In this document: positions 21,462 through 33,500 of the stretch, piece by piece
Layout: each line of letters opens with the position of its first letter
How positions within the stretch are numbered: the first letter of the stretch is position 1
Assembly: GCF_001039355.2 (NCBI RefSeq)
Contig: NW_019775397.1
Coordinates: 337,507 to 401,506 of the forward strand
Length of the DNA: 64,000 bases
Source: Lingula anatina
Taxonomy: Eukaryota; Brachiopoda; Lingulata; Lingulida; Lingulidae
Reading direction: 5' to 3'
Notes under the pieces: model-generated
Seen by the model: the letters and a program-made list of their open reading frames with translations, nothing else
Database searches by the model: none
Told to the model about the DNA's origin: nothing
Program-made: the position numbers and the translations under genes

Positions 21462-22595
21462 ATGGCGTCACCACAATGCAGATGCGTGTTTAGACAGTTC
21501 TCATCCCTTTTGATTGTTGGATGTTCGGTGCTGTTAATGTTGACGGTTTTGAAGTTTATAGGCGTTCCTGATAAAATCCCAACGAAGCCGAAAAAAGAAG
21601 CACCATTGCCACCCAATGCCCGCCAATTGGGATCAAAAGATAAATCTTTGCCAAGGACTTCCCAAATAGGAAAACATCATTATTCTCACCACACAGACAT
21701 CATTCTCAACCCAGGGGAAATCGGACCGTTTCCTTCACTCCCGTCTTACTCGCTGAAACCCGGCGGAGGAGGGAGACATTACAACCCCGGTGTACTTCTG
21801 TCCTTTTTCAAATCGGAACTCACAGATGACGATAAAGAAGTCTTTACAAATATACTGGCTACCATAGACCAGATTTGCAAGGAGAACAATATCACCTATT
21901 TCATGTCTGCGGGCACCTTGCTCGGATCTTACCGACACCATGGTATAATACCATGGGATGTTGATGCTGACATTCATTGCAGCATTCGTAGTAAGGCAAA
22001 ACTGACGGAGGCATTTTCAAAACATGCTCCAGATTATGCTCTTCATACCCCTCGTTATACCCGCTACCCGGGGTTACTAAAAGTCTATTATAAAAGGTCA
22101 GATATCATGGTGGGCGAGTGGAAATGGCCAACAGTCGATATATTCCTGTACGCGGAAAACCAAACACACATTTGGGATATTCCTCGGAATTTAAGCGGAA
22201 ACACAGTACCCAGCTCAAGTAAACTTTACAGGACATTCGAAAAAAGAGTCCTGTTTCCTCTTCATAGGCGTCCGTTTGGTAACATATTTCTCAACGCCCC
22301 TCGCGATTCTTTTGCCTACCTTAAGTTGATTTATGACAGTACAGACTGCCAGAAACAACTGCATAGACAATACGCAATACAGATTCCCTGCAAGGAACTG
22401 GAGAACGTCGTGCCGTTCGTTTACAGAGAGGGGGTCGCCAATGGATCGGGCGTGATGGAAAAGCTTATGATAAGCAACACAGTGTTACAAGAATTCATTA
22501 TTGACGAGCCAAGTTATGCCGTAACAAAACGTTATAGTCTGGAGTTGGTGGAACACAATAAAAAAGGGCGAGATTCGGGAAAAATAAATAAATAA
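21462..22595 (+). CDS. LicD/fukutin-family transferase, copy 3 (intact, 377 aa)
   Basis: Same architecture as copy 2: MASPQCRC start, membrane helix at about 13-34, stem, then the LicD domain with GTLLGSYRHHG, WDVDADI and VDIFLY, and the conserved C-terminal block. It differs by a 9-residue deletion just after the membrane helix (GDRPQMCKYS region missing) and a shortened loop after the DIP motif (NTVPSSSKLY instead of the longer PRP-containing loop). The substitution MVGEWKW replaces the usual VDEWKW. The ORF is uninterrupted and could be extended upstream to 21,366, but the acceptor-like TTTCTTTTCAG argues against that. Tail to tail with a CFAP210 remnant at 23,413. Confidence 0.9.
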   Translation: MASPQCRCVFRQFSSLLIVGCSVLLMLTVLKFIGVPDKIPTKPKKEAPLPPNARQLGSKDKSLPRTSQIGKHHYSHHTDIILNPGEIGPFPSLPSYSLKPGGGGRHYNPGVLLSFFKSELTDDDKEVFTNILATIDQICKENNITYFMSAGTLLGSYRHHGIIPWDVDADIHCSIRSKAKLTEAFSKHAPDYALHTPRYTRYPGLLKVYYKRSDIMVGEWKWPTVDIFLYAENQTHIWDIPRNLSGNTVPSSSKLYRTFEKRVLFPLHRRPFGNIFLNAPRDSFAYLKLIYDSTDCQKQLHRQYAIQIPCKELENVVPFVYREGVANGSGVMEKLMISNTVLQEFIIDEPSYAVTKRYSLELVEHNKKGRDSGKINK

Positions 22596-23412
22596 ATGAC
22601 AATGCGAAACATTTTAATTGAATTTTATCAGTCAAGGAGATTATTTTTGTTCTTTTACTAACATTCTTTCCATTTTCTTTAGCTATTCAGTTTTTTTTCT
22701 GTTATACACCAATACCTCTGAATATCATAACATTTAAAATTATTTTAAATTGTAATCATTTTAACGTTATAGCTTAAATAGATGACAAAATTTTAAATCT
22801 CATTCATACTTTATTTACTCTTACATAATATGTACAGGCTGTAGATTTACACGTGCAATATTAACATGTTTTAATAAGTTATATTGGGAGCACTGGCATT
22901 TCAGCCAACACAGTCACTCACTGTATGTACTGACATCAGTTTTGGCAAATTCTGACCCAGGACTTGGAAATACACAAAGATATACACAGTCAGTTTTTGC
23001 TTGACAAACGAAAACGCAGTATTTGCCAGACATAGGTTTACACCCACTCTTTACGAAACATTTTGTCAAACTTTCCACAGACTGGGCCAATATGGACAAA
23101 GAAGCGGATGACTCAGAATTTCAACGGGTACCACGCAAGGAACAATGACTATTATGCTAATGTTAGTTTACATACATGACGGTGTGTTTATATATTATGG
23201 GTCAGTAACATACTGATATTTAAGTCATCTATGCGACATTGATGAATTGTAATATTTGCCTTCAGAGATGCTGCAATACAATAAAACTGGTTTAAATAAA
23301 ATACTGGAGTGTTTTCTCCTTAAATTTTCTATCAAGTCCATTAAACCCCCTAGACTTCAATTGGCAGAAAATACATTTTCCAAATAAAAGGCAGCAAAAT
23401 CATCTAAAGTGT
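22596..23412 (+). repeat. Array unit 3: 3' flank of LicD copy 3
   Basis: Duplicated noncoding flank, as after copies 1, 2 and 5. Nothing gene-like is present. Confidence 0.7.
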
Positions 23413-23538
23413 TTATCGCCACACGAAACCGAGTCTCTTGTTGGTCCGTCCATCTCCATATATATTCTTCTTTACCTCCTCGGTCGTCCCTCGTTGGTAG
23501 ATGGGCAGCTGGACACCGATGTAATACATCGCATCGTT
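23413..23538 (-). pseudogene. CFAP210 last-exon remnant in array unit 3
   Basis: The minus strand reads GVQLPIYQRGTTEEVKKNIY then GDGRTNKRLGFVWR and TAA. It breaks off at the same point as the unit 1 remnant (after ...CATCGCATCG), so units 1 and 3 share one deletion and are sister duplicates, or one has been copied from the other. Confidence 0.8.
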
Positions 23539-24928
23539 TAGTGAGTTGGTCGATAAGACAGAAAAGATTTGGAAGTGGAGCTTGTCAAACAAAGATAAGA
23601 TTTTACAATTTGTCATCTTGCCCTATATGTCCAATCCGATTGTTCCAGAAAGAGCAACTTTGTACAAGTCAATCACAGGGAGATACATGTATACCGCTGG
23701 CTGCCTATGAAAAACATTCAGCGCACAGAATATTTGTTCCTTTGCTTTATGGTAATTTGCTCAGTGTGAATAGAAATGCCAACAGGAACTATTTAAAGGT
23801 GTTAGTGAAGGTACTTACGATCACTTCATATCCATGCACTTGAAATGTGATTTGCATTGTGAAAAAAGGTGAAATATGTCAATATGAATATTAGATAGAA
23901 GACTTTAATTTCCACGAACTAGACCACTAAGTACTACTTTAACCCAACTCCACGTGTTAGTTACACAGGCACAAAACATGATAACCACAATATGATAACA
24001 ACTTTTAGCAACATTTTACTTCAATTTAATTTCCTGGGAAGCAGGATAACGATACTGCGCTCTGCATTATTTGGCTTAATAGCAACACTAAATTTCCGTC
24101 ATTATGAATTTGTTGAACTTGTTGCTAGACTTTCAGACACTGTTTTAGTTTTTATTAATTAAAGTAACTGATGACTTACCTAAACAGAATATTACCAATA
24201 AATTGTGCTTTAAAGTTGATAAAATAATCTTTAAAATATTTAAAGGTTGCTGACAGCAGTGTGCAATGATTATTGGTCGGAAAGCAAAAAGAGCTTGGGA
24301 TTAGTGAAAAACATTAACTTCATTTAGACATACCATATATGTTGCCGTGATATAAAGTTTTCGTTTCTTTTACTTTCTAAACCGTTGTAAGGTTCGATTT
24401 TATATTCACAAATCGAGAAGGAGTAAGCAACAAGAGTCGCAGATTTCCAAACGGCTTTATTCTCACTGCCTTACTCCGTAAGTGCAAAGTCATAAGTGCC
24501 TAATCTACCCGCCACCAATCCAATTTATATTTAGCTCTACCTTGCATGTCCTATAGTATTATCTATAAACTGAACATAATATCTAGTCTCACGAGACAGG
24601 TGTCACAAGAGACGCACAACATCTTAGGGGGCGTGGGACATGCTAATGGGTGCCACCGCGTCCTTTACACTGTTTTGCCATCTATCTTTGCCTACATGTC
24701 ATAATATCTGGTTCTGTGAATTTATTATTTTTAAAAAATTATTTTGTAAATATAGTTGCAATGATGTTTGTTGTTTTGTGTCCATGTATTTGCCAGGTAA
24801 GCTGTTTATTTTCAAAAAGTGTCAGAAATCCATAATTTTTGATTGAAATTCATGTGCGTTAAATATATTTGTAAATAAATCTATTTAACGCATCTTTAAA
24901 AATCTTTATTCCGTTTATTTTTGACTGA

Positions 24929-24979
24929 ATGGCCTTGTGGTCAGTGCCGGAGCAGAAGGTCTTGGTTCGACAAACCAGT
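24929..24979 (+). repeat. tRNA-derived SINE head, copy 3
   Basis: Same A-box/B-box pair (TGGCCTTGTGGTCAG, GGTTCGACAAACC) in the third array unit. Confidence 0.5.
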
Positions 24980-25015
24980 CCTTCATAATCGCTACCTGCT
25001 GTCTCCCCCCGCTTA

Positions 25016-25059
25016 ACACTCCCCACTTAGGGGCTGAAACGCCCCTAAGTGGGGAGTGT
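25016..25059. repeat. Perfect 19-bp hairpin
   Basis: Arms 25,016-25,034 and 25,041-25,059 are exact reverse complements (ACACTCCCCACTTAGGGGC) around a 6-base loop TGAAAC. In units 2 and 5 only the left arm and loop exist, followed by different sequence (CGGGCATAA or CAGGGATAA). Confidence 0.9.
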
Positions 25060-25750
25060 ATCTTGAGTGTATCTCTGTATCTTGATCAAAAATGACAAAG
25101 CGTCCGTTGTAAACCGTGCTATAATGTATATTTTAACATAATGTTGTATATAATGGAATGCGGTACAACCCAAACTTTACTTTACTCTAACCTTAAATTG
25201 TTTGCCTTTTAGGAAAATATTTTAAAAGTTCAATATGCATTTTTCTGAAAATGCTAAAATATTCGGGAGGAGAACAAATAATAAACGGTTAGGTTTTGGT
25301 GATGTCCGACTCTTTAAAGAAATAGTAAGTAGCTAAAGCCTAGTTGTTTGTATGCAATTTCATTGAAATTATTATGGAGGGATTTTGATGAAGTTTTCGG
25401 GAAAGGACGGAGGAAGGCTAGATTTTGGTGATGTTTAATGGATTAATCAATCAGTTGGCTAATTGATAGATAATGAAAATTTGGTTTATTGATTAGGGGG
25501 ATTAAGAATTTATTTTAAAAAAGCTGATAATTGAGTCGATTATCTCATTAATTATCTTATTTTAAAAAGAATAATGAGGAATATGCTGCCTGAGTACTAT
25601 CCTAGTTGAATTCATTTCGGTTGTCTGCGCATCTGTCAACCAATGCCGATTTATTTGGAATTTACCAATATTGTATTTTTAAAACTACGACAGTATCACC
25701 ATGATAAAAACGTCTTTAAATCTTTCTTTTCAGTCTCTGCTGTCAAACAG

Positions 25751-26913
25751 ATGGCGTCACCACAATGCAGATGCGTGTTTAGACAGTTCTCATCCCTTTT
25801 GATTGTTGGATGTTCGGTGCTGTTAATGTTGACGGTTTTGAAGATAATAGGCGACAGGCCGCAAATGTGTAAATACAGTGTTCCTGATAAAATCCCAACG
25901 AAGCCGAAAAAAGAGGCACCATTGCCACCCAATGCCCGCCAGTTGTGATCCAAAGATAAATCTTTGCTAAGGACAGCCCAAATAGGAAAACATCATTATT
26001 CTCACGACACAGACACCGCTCTCAACCCAGTGGAGATCGGATCGATTCCTTCACTCCCGTCTTACTCGCTGAAACCCGGCGGAGGAGGGAGACATTACAA
26101 CCCCGGTGTACTTTTGTCCTTTTTCCAATCGGAACTCACGGCTGAAGATAAAGAAATCTTTACAAATATACTAGGTACCATAGACAGGGTATGCAGGGAG
26201 AACACTATCACCTATTTCATGTCTGCGGGCACCTTGCTCGGGTCATACAGACACCATGGTATGATACCATGGGATGTAGATGCTGACATTCATTGCAGCA
26301 TTCGCAGTAAGGCGAAACTGACGGAGGCATTTTCAAAACATGCACCAGACTATGTTGTTCATACCCCGCTCCACACCCGCTACCCGGGGTTACTGAAGGT
26401 CTATTACAAGTGGTCAAATATCACGGTGGACGAGTGGAAATGGCCAGCAGTCGACATATTCCTGTACGCGGAAAACCAAACACATATTTGGGATATTCCT
26501 GGTAACTTAAGCGGACCAAAGTACCTCGCCCACTCAACCCCAGCTCAAGTAAACTTTACAAGACATTCGAAAAAAAAGTCATATTTCCTCTCCACAGGCG
26601 TCCTTTTGGTAACATCCTTCTCTACGCACCTCGCGACTCTTTTGCCTATCTAAAGTTGTATTATGACAGTACAGACTGCCAGAAACAACTGCATAGACAA
26701 TACGCAATACAGATTCCCTGCAAGGAACTGGAGAACGTCGTGCCGTTCGTTTACAGAGAGGGGATCGCCAATGGATCGGGCGTGATGGAAAAGCTGATGA
26801 TAGGCAACACGGTGTTACAAGAATTCATTATTGACGAGCCGAGTTATGCCGTAACAAAACGTTATAGTCTGGAGTTGGTGGAACACAATAAAGACGGACG
26901 AGATTCGACCTAA
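25751..26913 (+). pseudogene. LicD-family gene copy 4, two disabling lesions
   Basis: It starts MASPQCRC with an intact membrane segment. It carries TTG TGA where sister copies have TTG GGA (stop at 25,946-25,948, codon 66), then reopens through the LicD domain (GTLLGSYRHHG, WDVDADI). A single-base loss near 26,513 (GGACCAAAG against GGAACCAAAG) shifts the frame. The downstream part, including CCACAGGCGTCC and the conserved C-terminus, is coding only in the other frame. Two independent lesions make it a pseudogene, though a young one: the remaining codons are still close to those of copies 1 and 5. Homology to the array ends at about 26,985. Confidence 0.9.
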
Positions 26914-27063
26914 ATAAATAAATAGCAATACAAAACATTTTAATTGTATTTTATCAGACAAGGAGATTATTTTTGTTCTTTTACATCTTTTCCGGAAATT
27001 GAAATTGCATTGTGGGTAGGGGAGCCCTGCTACGTCGAAACACTTACAGCGGTGCTAAAAACC

Positions 27064-27290
27064 ATGGCTGGGTTTACGTGCTCTTTGTCCCGCTACTACA
27101 ATAACAGTAAGCGAGATCGACACATGAGGTTTAATAAGTTCCCAACAAACCCGTTAGAATGAAAAATATGTCAGAAAGAAAGGAAAATATAGCAGGTTTG
27201 GATCAAAAGCAGGACACTGCGTTTGCGCTGAACATTTCGAAGGCATGAAGAAAAACAATAATATTAGGAGATCAACGGTGCTTTAATAAA
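27064..27290 (+). pseudogene. THAP-domain relic
   Basis: MAGFTCSLSRYYNNSKRDRH then MRFNKFPTNPLE resembles the N-terminal half of a THAP zinc finger. The second zinc cysteine is replaced by tyrosine and a stop follows. After a frame change, AGHCVCAEHFEG-like sequence matches the C-terminal C-x2-H half. THAP domains occur in host genes and in P-element-type transposases. With no further ORF I cannot say which this was. It begins within 80 bases of the point where array unit 4 is truncated. Confidence 0.6.
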
Positions 27291-28868
27291 AAACAGAAAT
27301 GCTTAGTTAAACAACGGATATAACGAACTATCGGCAAATAGAACTCGGGGGTAAAAAATGCAAGAAAAAAAACATTATAAAGATGTGAAAGAAAAATTGA
27401 AGAATAGGCCGGGGCCTTAAAATTAAGAAATGACATCAAGCATGAGATTATGGAAAAAGAAAGTAAAAGCCGTGAAGTTTTACATGGGGATTCTACTTAC
27501 AAAAAATTCAAGAACTTTCACGACTTTTTGTGTAACAACAAAGAGAAGGTTTGAAAAGTTTTGTATGTAATATCCTTTTTGTGTGTGTTTTATTGATAAG
27601 TGATCATTTTAAATGTTGTAGGCCCATCACAGGTTTTAGTCTCTAATAACCCTTAGCAGGGTGGGTTCTATTTTTTTTAACGTGAGACGTTAAAAATTTT
27701 TTTTATTATGTATTCAGTCCCGTATACGTGTTACTGATTTGTACAAACGGGGCTCATATTATCAAGATCAACAGAGACATACGAAGAAGAAAGTACATCG
27801 GCTCTTGTTGAACGAGTTATCGGCGAAATAAAAAGTTATTTATTTCTGAACTCAATGACAAGAGAATTGGAAAATACAAAAAATGCAGAAAAGCCTTTCT
27901 GTAAGCTACACGTACATAATACATGTATGGTAAAGACAAAATGGATAATAAACATAATCCAACAACGTATTTGTAAAGTAATACAAATATGCTTAGTATT
28001 AAAGTAGGCCTACGTATATTTAACTGTCTTAGATAGTTGAAAAGTATAAAATGTGTGGGAAACACTTTATTTGAATGATTTAATTGTCTGTGATTGAAAA
28101 CGATCAAAATACGCATGAAAACATTTAAAAATCAAATAATTTGGCCTCTTGCTATAATTTTGTTTTTGTTTCAGTTTGACAAAATGTTCATACTTGTCAG
28201 ACCGAAAGGCTGACATTTTTTACCTGTCGTAAATTTTGTACATATACTAGAATAAGACACGGTAAACTTTAATTATCGTCTGGGAAAGAGTCGAGAATTC
28301 CTGTCTTACCTATTTAACACTTAAAAGGTTTTAATTACAGAGGAAAGGTCGTAGTTGTGGCCGCCCGCCTTCCCGAACAATTAAACAAGTAACACCTGAT
28401 GCCTTATCAGGTACCAAACGATTTAATCAGTTCACCGACGAACGATCTGCGTGTCAGTTTTACCTGTATACACAGTAGCTACGAGTCAAACAATGCAGGA
28501 AATCTTTTCATTTTATCACTTTAAAAATCTCTTAAGATATCAAACAAGACATAAAAATCGTAATGAATTGACACTGCCGGTACATGAGGTGATATCGCCA
28601 CAGCTTGCATATATACATGTACAAAATTGTGAAGACGTAGGCCTGCGCACCTGTCCACACTCTTGAAAGCTGTGTACGAGTCTACTAGCTATTTTGATTT
28701 TATATATAAAAAAATAACGAGTCTCTTTCGCATATCTTTATTATTGGAAGCATTTAAAAGAACTCCGAAGCTTTAGTTCGTCATCACTATTGAAAGTGCA
28801 GCCAAGGCTCGGACGCTTAGGTGAAGTCTAGTTGTAAAGCGCAGCGTATTTAAACCGAGAAAAAAATA
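27291..28868. other. Gene-free spacer
   Basis: No gene is recognised. A small palindrome TTTTTAACGTGAGACGTTAA lies near 27,674. The rest is AT-rich sequence with ORFs under 100 codons and no domain. Confidence 0.5.
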
Positions 28869-28870
28869 TA

Positions 28871-30532
28871 CAGACTTGACATTTAATATGGAATATTTCA
28901 TTTTCAAAGGTATACCTTGGTAAAAATGCGTTCTTTTTTCAAAAAACTAAGATCTCCTATAAGATATCAGACTGGAGAAGTGTCTAGTCAGGTGTGTCGC
29001 TACCAATTAAGTGACTACTATGTCTGTTGCACTGCTACATTGTGTGATATGCAGTAATTTAATTGGGTAGTGCTCCTTTGGGCTGGTCAAAGCTTGGGTT
29101 TGGCGAAGCATGGTTCTACCAAAAAATTATTAATATGTCGGCAACTGCTGCATCTAAGAATTTGCAAATTTGCATGCAAGCGATCGGTTTTGCAGTGGGT
29201 AAAATGAGTTAAGCAGTGTTATACAAAATTGTTGATCTGTGCCAGAATGGAGCGAAAAAGACAGACATTGTCAGACGGACTATTGTGTCACACGGAATGG
29301 TCCGCGCAGTTTTATAGGGTTATGCCAAAACTAATGTACCTACACAGAGGCCACGCCCAATGTATCAGAAGCTTACCACCAGGGTGCAGGACGCACTGTC
29401 CTTCTGGACATGCTGCTGCAACTAAACAAATGCCACCTAGTCCGTTTAGAATGAGGGGCAAAGTGTCAGCAAAGCGCGTTTTTCAAGGCATTTAACGAAC
29501 ACCATACTGGTTTCAGTAGGTTAGGATACAAGACGACCTCTGAGTAAGCCACTGTAAACAGCAAAACAGCGTCGTCTGTTTCTCTAATGAATTGAGGGCC
29601 ATGACCGTTTCTTGGTAGAACACTGAAACTGCGTGGCTTTCTTTATTGAGGTCAGATTTCACCCGTACTGCCCAACTGGTCAAAACAGAGTATATAAACA
29701 TCCTGAAGAGCCCTTCGACGAAGCGTGTCCTGCTTCTAAAGTGACTAGGGTCATTGACAGCGTCAGTATTTGGAGTAGATACCACATTGGTGCCAAAGCA
29801 CCAATGGTAGTCATCGACGAAAACCTGAACCAGATCAAATAAAGGAATAATCTGTGGACCAATGTGGTATCATTTGATACTGGGCACCTTAGGAACAGTT
29901 TAAGGTTGCACGGGGAGATTGCCGGTTCACACAGAGCACTTTTAATAGCAGATAACTTACAGAACCAAGGGAATTAGCAGATACCTTGGTCATCAAAATC
30001 GCCATTTTTGAACCACATAGACAATATATGGGTGGGTCATTACTCGTCGAATCAACGGCCTACATGCCCTACAACAAAACTGAACCAAATTGAAGAGGTT
30101 TTGACTGTTGCCTGAAATTTAATTCCAGATTAAACTCTAAAAACCTATCCCAAGGAATTCCTTGCCGCTTGAAAGCTCTGGTAGCGGCCAGACGAGGTCA
30201 GGCATAACAACAAATGTTGCTGTGACTAGACACTGATATGAGGGTCCTTTGTGGGGCGTGTAACTCTTTTAAAGACGATAGTTTGGAAAATATGGAGATC
30301 TAAAATATCGTTTTCAATGGTTGTCGTATGACTTAGAATAGGCAATGTATTTTTGTTTGCTTCACTGGCGGATTCAATTGATGAACTGATGTCAAAATGA
30401 CAATAAAGAGATTATAAAAAGTTATTAAAACACGACTGTAATCCTTATTTTCATTTATCAGTCACCAAAACAGGAAAAAAAACTGATGATTTATGATTTG
30501 GAAAAAATATTCCATATTAAATGTCAAGTCTG
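28871..30532 (+). mobile_element. Complete Tc1/mariner element with dead transposase
   Basis: The 1,662-bp element is bounded by TA on both sides (28,869-28,870 and 30,533-30,534). The first 28 bases (CAGACTTGACATTTAATATG...) are an exact reverse complement of the last 28. A TA target duplication plus an internal transposase is diagnostic of the Tc1/mariner superfamily. Transposase pieces on the + strand run from about 29,230 (helix-turn-helix-like NGAKKTDIVRRTIVSHGMV) to about 30,120. The SVSIWSRYHIGAKAPMVVID stretch and the C-terminal PFLNHIDNIW catalytic-region motif are visible across several stops and frameshifts. It is non-autonomous. A truncated inverted relative sits at 3,958-4,288. 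Confidence 0.85.
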
Positions 30533-30534
30533 TA

Positions 30535-33500
30535 TTTAATTGCTTGATTCTCCGTCCAAATAGCTGTTTCTTGCCTACAGTTTACGCATTTCTGTGCTTC
30601 AGCCACCTTTTTAGTTTGACAGAAAGCAATGCACGCTTCATACGACCTTTTTATATGCGCACCTTGTACATCATCGACACCTAGCATTGCCATGCTGGAA
30701 ACAGCAGAGGACCACTATGACCCCTGTGGCGCGCGGTTCCTGTCGTGCGCGCTTCGTATTTCCGCAAAAGATGAAAAAGGTTAATTATAACGTGACCTAA
30801 AGAACGAAAGACCCAAGACAATACTACAGGTATCCATTCAGCTGCCAGCAGTCAGTAATCCTGGTCAGGCTGCCTCAATCCTCTCTGAGCTATTCCTGTT
30901 GCAGGAAGAACGAGAGTTTGGTAAGTGATATATTGTCTAAAAATTAATTGGAGTCAATGTTTTTCTGCTCATTATTTCAGCTAAATTTATACTACAAGTT
31001 ATTTATTATTGACTATTATTGTAAAATATTTATTCCACGTTTTGTTTATGCAAATTATGAATTTGTCATATATTTTATCGGTTCTAGGATGCGTATCTGG
31101 ATTGTTTGTACATCATTGATTGTTTTTCATGGTTTTCAAACCCAAAATTTTGCTTAATGACGAACAAACAGTCTTGATGCTAATGTTGTGGAAAAATGCC
31201 ACAATTGTTGCTTCTTTGGTGCTGTAAAAAATAGCTGCCTCTGGAAAAGGTTTCAAAATGGCCTCCATAGTATTTATCTATTATCGTGACTTGTGATATA
31301 GACATACTGTACGATTCGCCCGGCGTCATGGGCCTATACATGTACGTCACCGATGTTTGTGCATATATCAGAAACAAAACAAAACAAATTAAAGAGATAA
31401 AAAACTATGATATAGGTTGAAAGCAAAACACTACTACAGTATATATAAGTCATGGTGCACTCAACTTTTGAGCCCTGAATAGTTAATTTGATAAACTGTA
31501 TGGTATAAGTCTAATTATGAATAATAGTAATAAGGTGTTGCGGCTTACGACAATCCTATCCGAGCAATTTTACGTCCCCTTGGTGCAACCGGGCCATAAA
31601 GCGCATCTATGCCAAACACAAAGTGAATGTTTGTTTCTGACCGCACATAATACTAAGGCAGATCCTATGTCACCATAAAGACAAGGCAGACGGAAAAAAT
31701 ATATCAGTGGTGCGATCTATCATATTAAGCGCCAAGGAGATGAGGACTGTGAATGTGACAATGGTCACACCGGAGAGACAGAAAGTACACTGAAATTGGC
31801 ACACAGTGGACAATAGAAGTGACACCCCCTAAATCAGAGTATTTAAAGAACAATGGTCATGACGTCAGAATGGCCTGTGTGGAACATATTCTTCAGAAAA
31901 CATGCCCAACTAACGATATCTTTATCTAAATACACGAAGTAAAAGCTCATTTTGTAAATTTTGGACTCTAAAAAAACGTCCTTTCTGCTTGGCCTGCGAG
32001 TTAATGAGCTACATGGGCACGTGGTCCGATGACGACAATCGAGCCACCGGCGGAGCTGTCAAACTCAGCTGCATTGTCTACCTGTAAGATGACTTTTCTG
32101 GCTTCTGTTAAAAGGCTATACTTATTCAAATCTCTTACCCGAGGGGTCTGAATACTCGTGAAGCCGTGATTTGAATGACTTAAGGGCACTGTTGATTATT
32201 CAATATGAACTCCATGTTCTTTGTGAAATTCAATTTATTTTATTACGCTGACACCCCGTCTTGCATACTTTTATTAAACTGAGGTAAACAATGCCTGTTG
32301 CCAAGTCCAGCTTGATCATCCATCTAACTGGAACATCCTTTACTTCTTAATTAGAGGGTTAAATGACATTCAGTTCTCCTGTTACAGTAGCCTTTGTCTT
32401 GCACTCTCGCTGGCAGTATTTATCTCAGGTGAAAATCTACCTGTGCGTTAGTTCAAAGAGCGGCTCCCGTAGACCAGGGGGTACTAGATAAAATCTGAAC
32501 ACCAGGTTTATTGAGGAGCTAGAGAAACAAACGAACGAATTTTTCCTGCACTGCTTCATAGGAATATTAACACGGGCTTGATCCAGCTTAGACCTCCAAA
32601 ATAACAGGGTGACATGGGCAATTTTCACAAACAGTTAATAAAACTATATTTCAGATAGCCTCCTTTAAAATTAATATACCGTTCTGGGTAAATAAGAATA
32701 TTTATTAAATCGCCAGAATATTTTTAACTTAAATGACGATTTTATTATAAATGGAAATTAAGCTACTTTATGTGGTACATGTGCTGTCCTTGATATTTTG
32801 CGTTAGTCTACATTTTGCTGTACGTGCTTGGAATTTTTAAATTTTTACACTAACGTACGTAAAACTACACATTTAGTAAACATTCAAGTAATGATTTTCC
32901 ATGTTACTAATAGCAAACAATGCTCTTTTACCTTGATCTGCTACATGTTTTTGGGTTTGATAAAGCTTACAAATTTGCAAAAAGTTTTGCGTACAGACGC
33001 AGAACTTGCTTTTCAAGTTATAAAATGATAAATCTTTTAAATTATTTAATATTTGAGATGAAATAACCTCCAGAAACAAATACTCAAAGCATAAACGAAT
33101 TAGGATTACGAACCATTTTATAACAGAAGTTACCATTTTTTTCTTTAATATACCGCTCTTTTTCCTGTTTTTCCTCAACACGTTTTCTTCCACGGAAGTA
33201 ATGCCTGGGCATACGCATGCTTCAAGATACCCTGAGAGCAATTACTTTTATTAATGTTTGCGACGGTGTTTGAATTCAATTGTTTAAATATTGACATTTA
33301 ACGGTATAGATATATTGAACGATAAAGATATATTGAAAAATATGAAAGTCCACCAAGACGATTTTGATTTTTCAATTTATTAAAAATTTTAGCCCTACGG
33401 CTCATCAGACGATTTTGATACCTGTTATTACCTAGGTTGGGAAGTGCAGCGGTGCATAATTAACAGGTTCTATTGTAAACGAGCTCTTGGTCAACTACAA

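Larger units (their letters stand above)
23539..25750 (+). repeat. Array spacer, unit 3, and upstream region of LicD copy 4
   Basis: Noncoding spacer homologous to 8448-9890 and then to 20,641-21,461. It holds the third SINE head (24,929-24,979), a perfect 19-bp hairpin (25,016-25,059), and the conserved upstream block with its splice acceptor before copy 4. Confidence 0.7.
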
